A stretch of 33,497 bases of DNA from Ovoidimarina sp050299695 (GTDB lineage: Bacteria > Pseudomonadota > Alphaproteobacteria > Rhodobacterales > Rhodobacteraceae): NCBI GenBank assembly GCA_050299695.1, contig JBNKWI010000031.1, forward strand, positions 1 through 33,497. The letters are read 5' to 3'. Under the pieces are notes generated by a model. That model ran no database searches, had not been told where the DNA came from, and saw nothing but the letters and a program-made list of their open reading frames with translations. Every line of letters starts with the position of its first letter. Positions within the stretch are counted from its first letter, which is position 1. The translations under genes and the position numbers were made by a program. Of the stretch, positions 7,014 to 15,896 are shown piece after piece.

Positions 7014-7886
7014 TCAGCGCCGGCCGTAATAGAGGCCGACGACATGCTCGGCCTCGGCGAAGAACAGCCAGCGGCAGGTAAGCGCACCGGCGATGTGGGA
7101 AAGCACCGCGAGGGCGGCGAGCGCGTGGTGGAAGGGCAGGAGCCCGAGGAGCGCGGCGGGGAGCGCCGACATCAGGGTGAGGCCGATGAGGCGGAGTTTC
7201 CGGGCGTGGCGGCGGCCGACCACATGGACCATTTCCTTCAGGAGATAGTTGGTGCCGGTATGGGGCGGCTCGAAGGCGCGGACCGTGCCGCCCTTCAGGC
7301 CCGTCGCGGCGGCGAGCGTGGTGCCGGAGCGGGCGAGGCGGCGGTCGCCGTCCCACCAGGTCCAGGCCTGGACGAGGCCGAGGAGGATCAGGAGCGGAAT
7401 GGCGAGGCGGATCTGCCCGGCCAGGAGCGCGCCGCCGGCCAGCGCGTGGAGCATGAAGAGGAGGTTGGTGGACCTGTGGTGCCAGCGCGGGACGGAGGCG
7501 AGTTGGGCGTAGATCATCGAGGTGGCATGCACCGTGGCGAGCGAGAGGAGCGTGCCGGCGGCGCCGAAGGTGAAGGTGCGGAAGCCGGTTTTTAGGAGGA
7601 TGAGGGCGTAGAGACCCATCATCGCGAACGCGCCGAGGGAGAGCCAGGCCTCGCGCGAGAGCCAGCTGGTGCGCCACTGCGTGAAGGCCTTGAGCGCGCG
7701 TTCGGGGTGGCCGAGATGGAAGGTCGAGGCGAGGAGGCCGGTGCCGGCAAGGCCGTAGCCGAGGGCGAAGAGGACGAGCGCGGTCGGGCCGGTCACCGGC
7801 GGCAGGCCGAGGCCGAGAAAGGCGAGGAGGCCGAAGCCGAGCCCGGACAGGGTGGTGAACAGGATGATCGAGGGGGCCGGGTGCAT
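7014..7886 (-). CDS. soeC: DmsC/SoeC-type membrane anchor subunit of molybdoenzyme
   Basis: A 290-residue polytopic protein of the DmsC family with about eight hydrophobic helices, starting MHPAPSIILFTTLSGLGFG. It has the family's FHLGHPERALKAF and WRTSWLSREAW segments, and a conserved HHRSTN. This subunit anchors the catalytic and iron-sulfur subunits to the inner face of the membrane and exchanges electrons with quinone. Its ATG overlaps the stop of the iron-sulfur subunit (TAATG). It is the last gene of the operon. The soeC name depends on the operon being SoeABC rather than another DMSO-reductase-type complex. Confidence 0.8.
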   Translation of the reverse strand: MHPAPSIILFTTLSGLGFGLLAFLGLGLPPVTGPTALVLFALGYGLAGTGLLASTFHLGHPERALKAFTQWRTSWLSREAWLSLGAFAMMGLYALILLKTGFRTFTFGAAGTLLSLATVHATSMIYAQLASVPRWHHRSTNLLFMLHALAGGALLAGQIRLAIPLLILLGLVQAWTWWDGDRRLARSGTTLAAATGLKGGTVRAFEPPHTGTNYLLKEMVHVVGRRHARKLRLIGLTLMSALPAALLGLLPFHHALAALAVLSHIAGALTCRWLFFAEAEHVVGLYYGRR

Positions 7887-8629
7887 TATCCGAGCTTTTC
7901 CAGGGTCTTGTCGAGCCAGGCGAGGAAGCCGCGCGGCTCCTCGGCGACAGGTGCGAGAAGCGGGGCGAGGACGTCGATCGCCTGATCGCGGGGCCTCGGC
8001 GGGAGGTATTTGTTGGCGGGTCTGGTGCCCAGTTCGGGCATCAGGTCCATCCCGCCGCGCGCGGCCACCTGGCGGGAGACGGCGCTCTCGGGGTCGGAGA
8101 GGTCGCCGAAGGCGCGGGCGCCGGTGGGGCAGGTGCGGACGCAGGCGGGGATGCGGTCTTCCTCGGGGAGGTTCTCGTTGTAGATCCGGTCGATGCAGAG
8201 GGTGCATTTCTTCATCACCCCTTCGACCGGGTCCATCTCGCGCGCGCCATAGGGGCAGGCCCAGGCGCAGAGGCCGCAGCCGATGCAGTCGGCCTCGTTG
8301 ACGAGCACGATGCCGTCCTCGACGCGCTTGTAGGAGGCGCCGGTGGGGCAGACCGTGACGCAGGGGGCGTCGGCGCAGTGGAGGCAGGATTTCGGGAAAT
8401 GGACGAGCTGGGCGGGGCCCTCTTCCGGCGTGATCTCGTAGGAATGCACGCGGTTCAGGAAGCTGCCGACCGGTTCGGCGCCATAGGCGTCCTTGTCGGC
8501 CAGCGGTGCGCCGTAATTCTGGGTGTTCCAGCCCTTGCAGGCGGTGACGCAGGCGTGACAGCCGACGCAGATGTCGAGGTCGATCACGAGGCCGAGCTGG
8601 CGGTCGGTCTTTTCGGGAAGGGATGTCAT
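7886..8629 (-). CDS. soeB: Four-[4Fe-4S] iron-sulfur subunit (SoeB/DmsB type)
   Basis: A 247-residue ferredoxin-type subunit with four cysteine clusters: CVGCHACVTAC (residues ~21-31), CLHCADAPCVTVC, CIGCGLCAWAC and CTLC with further cysteines in PACVRTCPTGA. This is the standard layout of DmsB/PsrB/SoeB subunits that pass electrons between the molybdopterin subunit and the membrane anchor. No signal peptide, in keeping with a cytoplasmic complex. It overlaps soeC by one base and the upstream DHFR-like gene by four bases (ATGA), so the whole operon is translationally coupled. Confidence 0.86.
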   Translation of the reverse strand: MTSLPEKTDRQLGLVIDLDICVGCHACVTACKGWNTQNYGAPLADKDAYGAEPVGSFLNRVHSYEITPEEGPAQLVHFPKSCLHCADAPCVTVCPTGASYKRVEDGIVLVNEADCIGCGLCAWACPYGAREMDPVEGVMKKCTLCIDRIYNENLPEEDRIPACVRTCPTGARAFGDLSDPESAVSRQVAARGGMDLMPELGTRPANKYLPPRPRDQAIDVLAPLLAPVAEEPRGFLAWLDKTLEKLG

Positions 8630-9171
8630 GCGTCCCGCCTCCGGAGGTAGCGGGTCTTGACCATGCGGCCGCCGAGGATCTCGCTTTCGGCGAGGATGAA
8701 GCGCAGGCGGTTCGCACGGGCGCCGAAGAGCGGCAGGCCTTCGCCGAGGAGGATCGGCAGGGTGGTCAGCACGATCTCGTCGATCAGATCGGCGTCGAGG
8801 AAGCCGCGGATCGTCGCGCCGCCGTCGATATAGAGCCGGCGCATGCCGCGCGCGCCGAGTGCGGCGAGCACGTCGGCCGGCGTTCCCGAGAGCGTTTCGG
8901 CGCGGTCGCGGTGGGAATCGGGGATCGCGGCGAGGGTCGTGGAGAGCACGATCACCGGCTTTTCATAGGGCCACTCACCGAAGCTCAACACGGTTTCGAG
9001 GGTGCGGCGGCCCATCACCACCGCGTCGATCGTCGCCATGAAGTCGGCGAAGCCGAAATCGCCGTCGCCCGGGGCGGAGTCCTCGGAGAGCCAGTCGAGT
9101 TCGTCCTGCGGGCCGGCGATGAAGCCGTCGAGACTGGTGGCGATATAGACCACGGCTTCGGGGCGGGTCAT
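8626..9171 (-). CDS. DHFR/RibD-C-like reductase inside the molybdoenzyme operon
   Basis: A 181-residue single-domain protein of the dihydrofolate reductase/RibD C-terminal superfamily (YyaP/YwjB type). It shows VYIATSLDGFIAG at the N-terminus, DAVVMGRRTLE, PVIVLSTT, a glycine-rich RLYIDGGATIRGFL and DEIVLTTLPILLGEGLPLF, the usual markers of the NADPH-binding fold. Such proteins reduce pterin or flavin precursors, but most stand-alone members have no known substrate. It overlaps soeA at one end and soeB at the other by four bases each, so it must be co-expressed with the complex. A role in pterin cofactor handling is conceivable but unproven. Its position between two subunit genes is unusual. 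Confidence 0.85.
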   Translation of the reverse strand: MTRPEAVVYIATSLDGFIAGPQDELDWLSEDSAPGDGDFGFADFMATIDAVVMGRRTLETVLSFGEWPYEKPVIVLSTTLAAIPDSHRDRAETLSGTPADVLAALGARGMRRLYIDGGATIRGFLDADLIDEIVLTTLPILLGEGLPLFGARANRLRFILAESEILGGRMVKTRYLRRRDA

Positions 9172-12041
9172 GGCCGGGTCTTTCGTTGAACATTCGCCGG
9201 GCCGGGCGGGACGGGCGAGCGGAGCGGCGGGAAGGCGGGTTGGACCTCTGCGGGCGCGGCGGCCTTTTCGATGCGGACGCGGAGGTCGAACCAGGCGGCC
9301 TGGCCGGTGACGGGATCGGAGTTGGACCAGCGAAGCCCGTCGCCCCGTTCGGGCAGGAGTTCGGGGATCAGGTGGTTGAGGAGGAAGCCTTTCGTGGCTT
9401 CGGGCGCCTGCGGGTCGAGCGCCCAGGCGCCCTTGCGCTTGCCGATGGCGTTCCAGGTCCAGACGGTGTGTTCGTTGAGCGCGGCCATATGGGCGACGGG
9501 GACGGTGATCGAGGCATGGGGCGAGGTCAGGCGGGCCCAGTCGCCGGCCTGGAAGCCGTGTTCCTCCCAGATCCTCGTGGGGACGTAGAGCGGGTTCTGG
9601 CCGTGGATCTGCCTGAGCCAGGCATTCTGGGTGCCCCAGGAATGGTACATCGCCATCGGGCGCTGGGTGAGGGCGTGGAGCGGGTAGGCGGGGTCGGGTT
9701 CGGGTGCGTACCAGAGCGGGAGCGGGTCGAGCTGGCGCCCGATCCGCTCGCGGAGATGGTCGGGGGGCTGGTGGTCGCCCCTGCCTTCGGCGGCGCGCTG
9801 GAAGCGGCGCAGAGGTTCGGAGTAGAGCGAGAAAATATAGGGCTCCGGCCGGTCGTAGAGGCCGAGGGAGATCGCCCAGTCCTGGTAGGCCTGGTTCCAG
9901 GGTTTGAAATAGGCGGCGCCCTCGGGGATATGGCCGGTCCAGAAGCCGCCGTTCGCGATATAGCGGGCGAGCTGGTCGGGATTGGGGGCGCCGCGGCCAT
10001 GTGCTTCGGCGGCGGGTTCGGGCGACCCGCTTTCGCCTGCGGCGAAAGGCGTCCCGCCCGCCCCCGAACCTTCGATCCTGTTGCGCCAGCCGGCGAGGGG
10101 GCCGATGCCGGGGCGGCGTTCGTGGGTGGTGATGTAGTGGGCGTAGTCTTTGTATTTCGCGCTGCCGTCGGGCGCGACGAAGCCCGGGAGACCGAGGCGG
10201 TGGCCGAGATCGCAGAGCACGGACTGGAAGCCGCGCACGTTCCTGTCGGGCGCGATCACCGGCCAGCGGATCGCGTCGGCCGCGGCGTCGGCCTCGCAGA
10301 TCGGCCGGTCGAGGAGCGAGATGCAGTCGTGGCGTTCGAGATAGGTGGTGTCGGGCAGGACGAGGTCGGCATAGGCGACCATCTCGGAGGCATAGGCGTC
10401 GGAATAGATGATGCGGGGGATCAGGTATTCGCCGTTTTCGTCCTTGTCGGTCAGCATCTTCATGGTGCCGGCGGTGTTCATCGACGAGTTCCAGGCCATG
10501 TTCGCCATGTAGAGCATGAGCGTGTCGATCCGGTAGGGGTCGCCGGCATGGGCGTTCGAGATCACCATGTGCATGAGGCCGTGGGCCGAGAGCGGGTTTT
10601 CCCAGGTGAAGGCCTTGTCGATGCGCTGGGCAGTGCCGTCGTCGTCGAGGCAGAGATCCTCAGGGCCGTGCGGGTAGCCGAGATGGGGCCCGCGCAGGGG
10701 CTCGCCGGGCCGCGCCCTGGCGTGGGGCCTGGGATGCGCGGTGAAGGGTTTCGGGTAGGGCGGCTTGAAGCGGAAGCCGCCGGGGGTCTCGACCGCGCCG
10801 AGGAGGATCTGCAGGAGGTGGAGCGCGCGGCAGGTCTGGAAGCCGTTTGCATGGGCGGAGATGCCGCGCATGGCGTGGAAGCTGACCGGGCGGCCGATCA
10901 TCTTGTCGTGGCGCTGCCCCCGGAAATCGGTCCAGGGGCGGTCGAGGAAGATTTCTTCCTCGAAGGCCACGCGGGCGAGTTCGGCGGCAAGCGCGCGGAT
11001 CTTCGCGGCGGGCACGCCGACGGTTTCGGCAACGGTTTCGGGGGCGTAGTCGGGGCTCAGGTAGCGTTCGGCGATCAGGTGGAAGACCGGCTTGTGGGTG
11101 ACGCCGGCGTGGCGCCAGGTGGCGGAGAGGTCGGGGATGACGTCGGGCTTGTCGAAGCAGCGCGGGCGCTTCTCGCGGCGGTCGAAGATCAGGTCCTTGC
11201 CGTCGTCGTCCTTGAGGATCAGGCCATAGTCGGGCGAGGCCTCGTCCATGTTCACCAGGCAAGGCGCGTTGGTGTAGAGGGCGAGGTAGTCGAGGTCGAC
11301 CTTTCCTGCCTCGAGGAGGCAGTGGACCAGCGAGAGGATGAAGAGCCCGTCGGTGCCGGGCGTGATGCCGATCCAGTCGTCGGCCACGGCGTTGTAGCCG
11401 GTGCGGATCGGGTTCACGCCGACGATCTTCGCGCCGCGTTCCTTGAGGCGGCCGATGCCGATCTTGATCGGGTTGGAATCGTGGTCTTCGGCCACGCCGA
11501 ACAGCAGGAAGAGTTTCGTGTGCTCCCAGTCGGGCTGGCCGAATTCCCAGAACGCGCCGCCCATGGTGTAGATGCCGGCGGCGGCCATGTTGACCGAGCA
11601 GAAGCCGCCATGGGCGGCGTAGTTGGGGGTGCCGAAGGCCTGGGCCCAGTAGCCGGTGAAGCTCTGCGACTGGTCGCGGCCGGTGAAGAAGGCGAATTTC
11701 TCGGGGGCGGTGTCGCGGAGGGGTTTCATCCAGGAGGTGGCGAGGTCGAGGGCTTCCTCCCAGGTGATTTCCTTGAATTCGCCGGAGCCGCGCGGGCCCA
11801 CGCGTTTCAAGGGTGCGCGGAGGCGGGAGGGGGCGGTGACCTGCATGATGCCGGCTGCGCCCTTGCCGCAGAGGACGCCCCTGTTCACCGGGTGATCGCG
11901 GTTGCCCTCGATATGGGCGACCTCGCCCCCCTTGATATGCACGTCGATGCCGCAGCGGCAGGCGCACATGTAGCAGGTGGTCTTGCGGATTTCGTCCGAC
12001 ACTTTCGGCGAGAGGTCGAGCGGGGGCTGGCGAGGGCGCAT
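9168..12041 (-). CDS. soeA: Molybdopterin oxidoreductase catalytic subunit, probable cytoplasmic sulfite dehydrogenase SoeA
   Basis: A 957-residue DMSO-reductase-family protein. The N-terminal [4Fe-4S] motif is C23-x2-C26-x3-C30 ... C58, followed by Mo-bis-MGD domains (FTGRDQSQSFTGYWAQAFGT, FLLFGVAEDHDSNPIKIG, YADLVLPDTTYLERHDC) and the C-terminal dinucleotide-binding barrel (SWGTQNAWLRQIHGQNP). There is no twin-arginine signal, so the enzyme is cytoplasmic. This favours SoeA, which oxidises sulfite to sulfate and feeds electrons to quinone, over periplasmic DmsA, PsrA or PhsA. Subunit sizes (~957, 247, 290) also suit SoeABC. Around residues 660-690 lies a low-complexity segment containing a strong DNA palindrome. 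The substrate is inferred, not shown. Confidence 0.75.
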   Translation of the reverse strand: MRPRQPPLDLSPKVSDEIRKTTCYMCACRCGIDVHIKGGEVAHIEGNRDHPVNRGVLCGKGAAGIMQVTAPSRLRAPLKRVGPRGSGEFKEITWEEALDLATSWMKPLRDTAPEKFAFFTGRDQSQSFTGYWAQAFGTPNYAAHGGFCSVNMAAAGIYTMGGAFWEFGQPDWEHTKLFLLFGVAEDHDSNPIKIGIGRLKERGAKIVGVNPIRTGYNAVADDWIGITPGTDGLFILSLVHCLLEAGKVDLDYLALYTNAPCLVNMDEASPDYGLILKDDDGKDLIFDRREKRPRCFDKPDVIPDLSATWRHAGVTHKPVFHLIAERYLSPDYAPETVAETVGVPAAKIRALAAELARVAFEEEIFLDRPWTDFRGQRHDKMIGRPVSFHAMRGISAHANGFQTCRALHLLQILLGAVETPGGFRFKPPYPKPFTAHPRPHARARPGEPLRGPHLGYPHGPEDLCLDDDGTAQRIDKAFTWENPLSAHGLMHMVISNAHAGDPYRIDTLMLYMANMAWNSSMNTAGTMKMLTDKDENGEYLIPRIIYSDAYASEMVAYADLVLPDTTYLERHDCISLLDRPICEADAAADAIRWPVIAPDRNVRGFQSVLCDLGHRLGLPGFVAPDGSAKYKDYAHYITTHERRPGIGPLAGWRNRIEGSGAGGTPFAAGESGSPEPAAEAHGRGAPNPDQLARYIANGGFWTGHIPEGAAYFKPWNQAYQDWAISLGLYDRPEPYIFSLYSEPLRRFQRAAEGRGDHQPPDHLRERIGRQLDPLPLWYAPEPDPAYPLHALTQRPMAMYHSWGTQNAWLRQIHGQNPLYVPTRIWEEHGFQAGDWARLTSPHASITVPVAHMAALNEHTVWTWNAIGKRKGAWALDPQAPEATKGFLLNHLIPELLPERGDGLRWSNSDPVTGQAAWFDLRVRIEKAAAPAEVQPAFPPLRSPVPPGPANVQRKTRP
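10020..10059. repeat. Palindromic element inside soeA coding sequence
   Basis: A near-perfect palindrome. The inner arms CTTTCGCC/GGCGAAAG (10030-10037 and 10041-10048) flank a 3-base loop, and the outer arms GGGCG/CGCCC add a second stem after a small internal mismatch. It encodes part of a Gly/Ala/Glu/Pro-rich stretch of SoeA that looks like an in-frame insertion. It resembles a REP-like element that entered a coding region. Confidence 0.55.
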
Positions 12042-12237
12042 GACGGGAACCTACCTTCGCCGACGCGGGCTAGGCCAGCGGAAAGGTGGTTTGCAGGTCT
12101 GGAATCGGCGGAGAGGCCCGGCGGGCTCGGAGGCGCGCATCCGCTGGCCGCGATTGTGGCTCTGCCCCAAACTCCGGGAGTTCCGGACGCGGGGAGAGGG
12201 GACGGGCGGGGCCTTCTCCGGGACCCGGTGCCGATGC

Positions 12238-13161
12238 TCAGATTCGGTTCAGCGCGGCGGCGGCAAGGAGGGCGGCCTGGCCACCGCGGGTCTGGCGGTG
12301 GATGCCGGAGGCTGCGAGGCGGCGGAGCCTCTTGCGGACGGGCAGCGCGCGGAGTTCGGCGAAGTCCTCGAGCAGCGCGCGGTTGCGAGGGGTCAGAAGC
12401 GGCGAGATCGCCTTGAGCGCGGCGATGTTCTGGTCCGACCAGCGGGCGAGCTGACCGCGCGCCAGCGCCCGGAGCCGCGCGAGCCGTGCCAGGGAACCTG
12501 CGTTCGAGCCCACGAGGTTCCGCCCGTGCTGACGGTAGAAGACCATCGGGCGATCGTCGCGCAGGACCATGCCGCCAACGCCGGCGACCACCTGATAGGC
12601 CCACCAGTCATGCGCCGGGATCGGGCCGCGATAGCCGGCGGCGATCTGCAGGATGTCGGCGGCGGCGCGGTTCAGCACCATGGTGTTGCCGCCGGCGATG
12701 CTCTGGACCAGCGCGTTCTCGAAGGCGGGCGGGCGGCGGAACTCGGGCGATTGGCCGATGGGGTAGAGGGCGGCGTCGGTCACCACCGTGGGGCCGCAAT
12801 AGAGCGCGGGGAGACCTTCTGGCAGCGCCGAGAGCCGGTCGATCGCGCGGGCGAGCTTGCCCGGGTGCCAGACGTCGTCCTGGTCGCAGAAGGCGAGGTA
12901 GTCGGCGCCCGGATCCGACGCCTTGATGAGCGCGAGGAAGTTGCGGGCAGCACCCAGATGCGCGCCGGTGCGGACCTGGATGGTGCGGCCCGGCATCGTC
13001 GTCGCGAAGGCGCGCGCGATGGCCGGCCCGTTGTCGCGCGAGCCGTCGTCACGGATCGAGAGCGTCCAGGCGCGATGGGTCTGGCGCGACAGGCTTTCGA
13101 GCTGCTGGCCGAGGAAGCGCTCGCCGTCGAACAGCGCCATCAGGATCTCGACCCGGGGCAT
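12238..13161 (-). CDS. Glycosyltransferase family 2
   Basis: A 307-residue GT-A glycosyltransferase: N-terminal RVEILMALFDGERFLGQQLESL, nucleotide-binding RDDGS (residues 37-41), the DxD-type FCDQDDVWHPGKL (91-103) and an acceptor-side segment with HDWWAYQ. It resembles rhamnosyltransferase-like members acting on surface polysaccharides. Activity with a nucleotide sugar is certain only at family level. The frame extends to a TTG at 13239, which adds 26 residues, but homology starts at the ATG used here and neither start has a clear ribosome site. It is divergent from the GT-B gene at 13301 and lies downstream of no co-directional gene within 130 bp. Confidence 0.85.
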   Translation of the reverse strand: MPRVEILMALFDGERFLGQQLESLSRQTHRAWTLSIRDDGSRDNGPAIARAFATTMPGRTIQVRTGAHLGAARNFLALIKASDPGADYLAFCDQDDVWHPGKLARAIDRLSALPEGLPALYCGPTVVTDAALYPIGQSPEFRRPPAFENALVQSIAGGNTMVLNRAAADILQIAAGYRGPIPAHDWWAYQVVAGVGGMVLRDDRPMVFYRQHGRNLVGSNAGSLARLARLRALARGQLARWSDQNIAALKAISPLLTPRNRALLEDFAELRALPVRKRLRRLAASGIHRQTRGGQAALLAAAALNRI

Positions 13162-13300
13162 GTCCGGGCGTGGCGCGCGTGCGGAGGGAAACGGCGCCAG
13201 GGGTGCCCGGTCTTGGTAAAGAAGTGGGTAATGTTTCAATGCGATATCCGGGCTTCGAGACGAGTCTTCAGGGACACTCCACGGTCAGGGTTAATTTCGG

Positions 13301-14611
13301 ATGAGCGCGATCGCACAGGCGCTACGGCCGCACCGGATCCGCCGCTTCGGGGCGGTGTGCCGCGACGAGGGGCCGCGCGTCGCCTTCGCCCGGGCAGCGG
13401 CGCATCTGAGGATGCTGGCCGCCGGGCAGGGCCGGTCGGACCTGGCCCGGCCATCGGCGCCCGGCGGCTCGCGCTTCGCCTTCGGCAGCGCCTGGACGGA
13501 CCTGGCGCGCGACCGGGCGTTTCACCTGAGCGCACCGCCGGCGCTGGCCGCCGGCCGCCGCAGCGTGGCGGTGATCGGCGATCTGAACCTGCCGCAATGC
13601 CGCAAGTACCGGGTCGAGCAGATGGACGAGATCTGGGCGGGGCTGGGCATCGGCTACGCGTATGCGCATGTGGAGGACATCCCGCGCTGCCGCGAGATCC
13701 TGCAGCACGCGACGCATCTGGTGTTCTACCGGGTGCGGCGGTCGGACCTCGTCAGCATGTATGCCTACGAGGCGCGGCGGCTGGGGCTGCCGATCCTCTA
13801 CGATATCGACGACCCGTTGTTCTCGGTCTCGGCCTATGCGCGCTATTCGAACATGGCCGAGCTGGAGCGGCCTCTGGCGCGGCATTTCCTCGACGAGGCG
13901 CCGCTCTATCTCGACGCGATGAACGGGGCCGATGCGCTTTCGTTCTCGACTCCGGGGCTTCTGGAGCATGCGGCGCGCTATTCGGCGCGGCCGGCCTTCC
14001 TGCGCCGCAATTTCGCCGATGCGCGGACCCTGGAGGCGGGTGCGGCCGCCCGGCGCGGCGCGGCGGCGCGGCGCGGCTTCACCGTGGCGCTGGCGAGCGG
14101 GTCGAAAGGACACGACGCCGATATCGACGTGGCGCGGGACGGGCTCAGCTGGTTTCTCGCGGGGGGCGCGGACCGATGGCTCCTGATCCTCGGCGATCTC
14201 GACAAGGCGCGGTTTCCCGAAGAGGTGCGGCCCTATATCCGCTGCCTTGGGTTTGCGGATTATCCGCGCTACCTCGCCGCGCTGGCGGAGGCGGATTGCC
14301 TGCTCCTGCCGCTCACCGACGATCCGTTCAACCGATGCAAGAGCGCGGTCCGGGCGATCGACGCCGCCGCGGTGTCGGTGCCGGTGCTGGCCTCGCCGGT
14401 GGGCGATCAGGCGGGGTTCGTCGAGGACGGGCGCACCGGTCTCCTGGTCCGCGGCGACGACTGGGGCGAGGCGCTGGAATCGCTGGCGGCCTGTCCGGGC
14501 GAGGCGGCGGCGATGGGCCGGGCGGCGCGGGTGGCGCTCGAGACGCGCTGGACGGCGCGGGCCGAGGCGCCGGTGGTCGATCCGGGGCTCATCGCCTGGG
14601 TCCGGGGGTGA
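13301..14611 (+). CDS. GT-B glycosyltransferase (family 1/4-like)
   Basis: A 436-residue protein with a C-terminal GT-B sugar-nucleotide domain. After an N-terminal region (VAVIGDLNLPQCRKYRVEQ, ILYDIDDPLFS near residue 165), the C-terminal half has VALASGSKGHDADIDV, YLAALAEADCLLLPL, CKSAVRAIDAAAVSVPVLASPVG and DGRTGLLV, the typical family 4 pattern including the Glu/Asp-rich donor site. Many such proteins occur in alphaproteobacterial surface glycan clusters. It overlaps the next glycosyltransferase by four bases (GTGA), so the two are a translationally coupled pair. The sugar and acceptor cannot be read from sequence. Confidence 0.82.
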   Translation: MSAIAQALRPHRIRRFGAVCRDEGPRVAFARAAAHLRMLAAGQGRSDLARPSAPGGSRFAFGSAWTDLARDRAFHLSAPPALAAGRRSVAVIGDLNLPQCRKYRVEQMDEIWAGLGIGYAYAHVEDIPRCREILQHATHLVFYRVRRSDLVSMYAYEARRLGLPILYDIDDPLFSVSAYARYSNMAELERPLARHFLDEAPLYLDAMNGADALSFSTPGLLEHAARYSARPAFLRRNFADARTLEAGAAARRGAAARRGFTVALASGSKGHDADIDVARDGLSWFLAGGADRWLLILGDLDKARFPEEVRPYIRCLGFADYPRYLAALAEADCLLLPLTDDPFNRCKSAVRAIDAAAVSVPVLASPVGDQAGFVEDGRTGLLVRGDDWGEALESLAACPGEAAAMGRAARVALETRWTARAEAPVVDPGLIAWVRG

Positions 14612-15846
14612 GGCGGGTGCATGTGCTGGTCGTCAATATCCATTTCGCGCCCGAGACCTATGGCGGCGCGACGGTGGTGGCCGAGGAGGTCTCCCGCGCG
14701 CTGATCCGCGACCATGGCGTGCGGGTGACGGCGGTTTCGGCGATGGCGCGGCCCGATCTGCCGCCCTATGCGGTGCTCTTGTGCGAGGTGGACGGGATCC
14801 CGAACTACCGGATCAACCTGCCGCCCGGGCGCGCCTATGCCGAGCACTACGCCAATCCGCAGGTGGCCGAGGCGATCGGGCGGATCGCCCGGGAGATCGC
14901 GCCCGATCTGGTGCATCTGCATTGCGTGCAGGAGATCGGCGCCGATTGCATCGCGGTGCTGAAGGCCGGCGGGCTGCCGGTGGTCTTGTCGACGCATGAC
15001 TATTGGTGGCTTTGCGAGCGGCAGTTCATGCTGCGTCCGGGCGGCGTGTTCTGCCCGGAAGATCCGGTGCGCCCAGGGGCTTGCCGGGGTTGCGTGGACG
15101 ATGCGGCGCGGGCGGAGACGCGGCGCGCGCGGCTGGCGGCGCTGGCGGGGATGGCGGATCTGGTGACGGCGCCGAGCGTCTTTTCGCGCGATCTCCATGC
15201 GCGCTCGGGGATCGCGCCGGGGCGGATCGTGACCTGGGAGAACGGGGTGACGCTGCCGGGGCCCGGGTTCTTCGCGGCGCAGGCGCGGCGCCGGGCGGCG
15301 GACCCGCGGGTGACGTTCGGCTTTCTCGGCGGGCCGTCGGAGATGAAGGGCTGGCCGCTGATCGCCGGGGCTTTCACCCGGCTGGGGCGGCGGGACTTCC
15401 GGGTGGTCGTGGCGGAGGGGAGCCGCGACGGGTCCTGGTATCGCGACCGGGACCTCACGCGGTTCGACGGCGACTGGGAAGTGCGGCCGGGTTACGGGCA
15501 GGAGGGGATCGACGCGGCCTTCGCCGAGATCGACGTGCTCCTGTTCCCGTCGCAATGGCAGGAGACCTACGGGCTGACCCTGCGCGAGGCGCTGTGCCGC
15601 GGGCTGCGGGTGATCCAGACCGAGGCGGGGGGCACGCTGGAGCACGGACGGCGCGACGCGGTGGTGGCGATGCCGCTGGGTGCCGGGCCCGAGGCGCTGC
15701 GGGCGGCGGTCCTGGCCGAGCTCGGGCGGCGGGAGCGGGGTGCCGAGCCACGGCCGGTGCGGGGCTGGTCGGAGCAGGCGGCGGAATTCCTGGCGCTGGT
15801 GGAAGTGCTTCTGGACGAGGCGCCCGCGGCGGCCGGCGCCGCCTGA
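14608..15846 (+). CDS. Glycosyltransferase family 4
   Basis: A 412-residue GT-B enzyme. The N-terminus RVHVLVVNIHFAPETYGGATVVAEEV is the classical acceptor-domain start. DLVHLHCVQEIG and STHDYWWLCERQ follow, and a C-terminal donor domain holds VTFGFLGG, DVLLFPSQWQETYGLTLREAL (the EX7E catalytic motif, near residues 310-330) and VIQTEAGG. A cysteine cluster (FCPEDPVRPGACRGC, ~142-156) is a common feature of related sugar transferases and may bind a metal. Start is GTG overlapping the upstream stop. The gene is followed by a triple hairpin repeat that could end the transcript. Confidence 0.87.
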   Translation: MRRVHVLVVNIHFAPETYGGATVVAEEVSRALIRDHGVRVTAVSAMARPDLPPYAVLLCEVDGIPNYRINLPPGRAYAEHYANPQVAEAIGRIAREIAPDLVHLHCVQEIGADCIAVLKAGGLPVVLSTHDYWWLCERQFMLRPGGVFCPEDPVRPGACRGCVDDAARAETRRARLAALAGMADLVTAPSVFSRDLHARSGIAPGRIVTWENGVTLPGPGFFAAQARRRAADPRVTFGFLGGPSEMKGWPLIAGAFTRLGRRDFRVVVAEGSRDGSWYRDRDLTRFDGDWEVRPGYGQEGIDAAFAEIDVLLFPSQWQETYGLTLREALCRGLRVIQTEAGGTLEHGRRDAVVAMPLGAGPEALRAAVLAELGRRERGAEPRPVRGWSEQAAEFLALVEVLLDEAPAAAGAA

Positions 15847-15896
15847 CGGACCTGTTTCGGACCGGAGCGCGCGTGCCCGCGCGCATGCGATGCGTT

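Noticed and set aside
9186..12416. Long open frame (1076 codons) antisense to soeA
   Set aside because: GC-rich codon bias leaves few stops on the opposite strand; the translation has no family features, while the minus strand encodes a complete molybdoenzyme.
11977..14607. Upstream extension of the family 4 glycosyltransferase frame
   Set aside because: The frame is open by chance over the GT2 and GT-B genes; the real protein starts at the GTG overlapping the previous stop.
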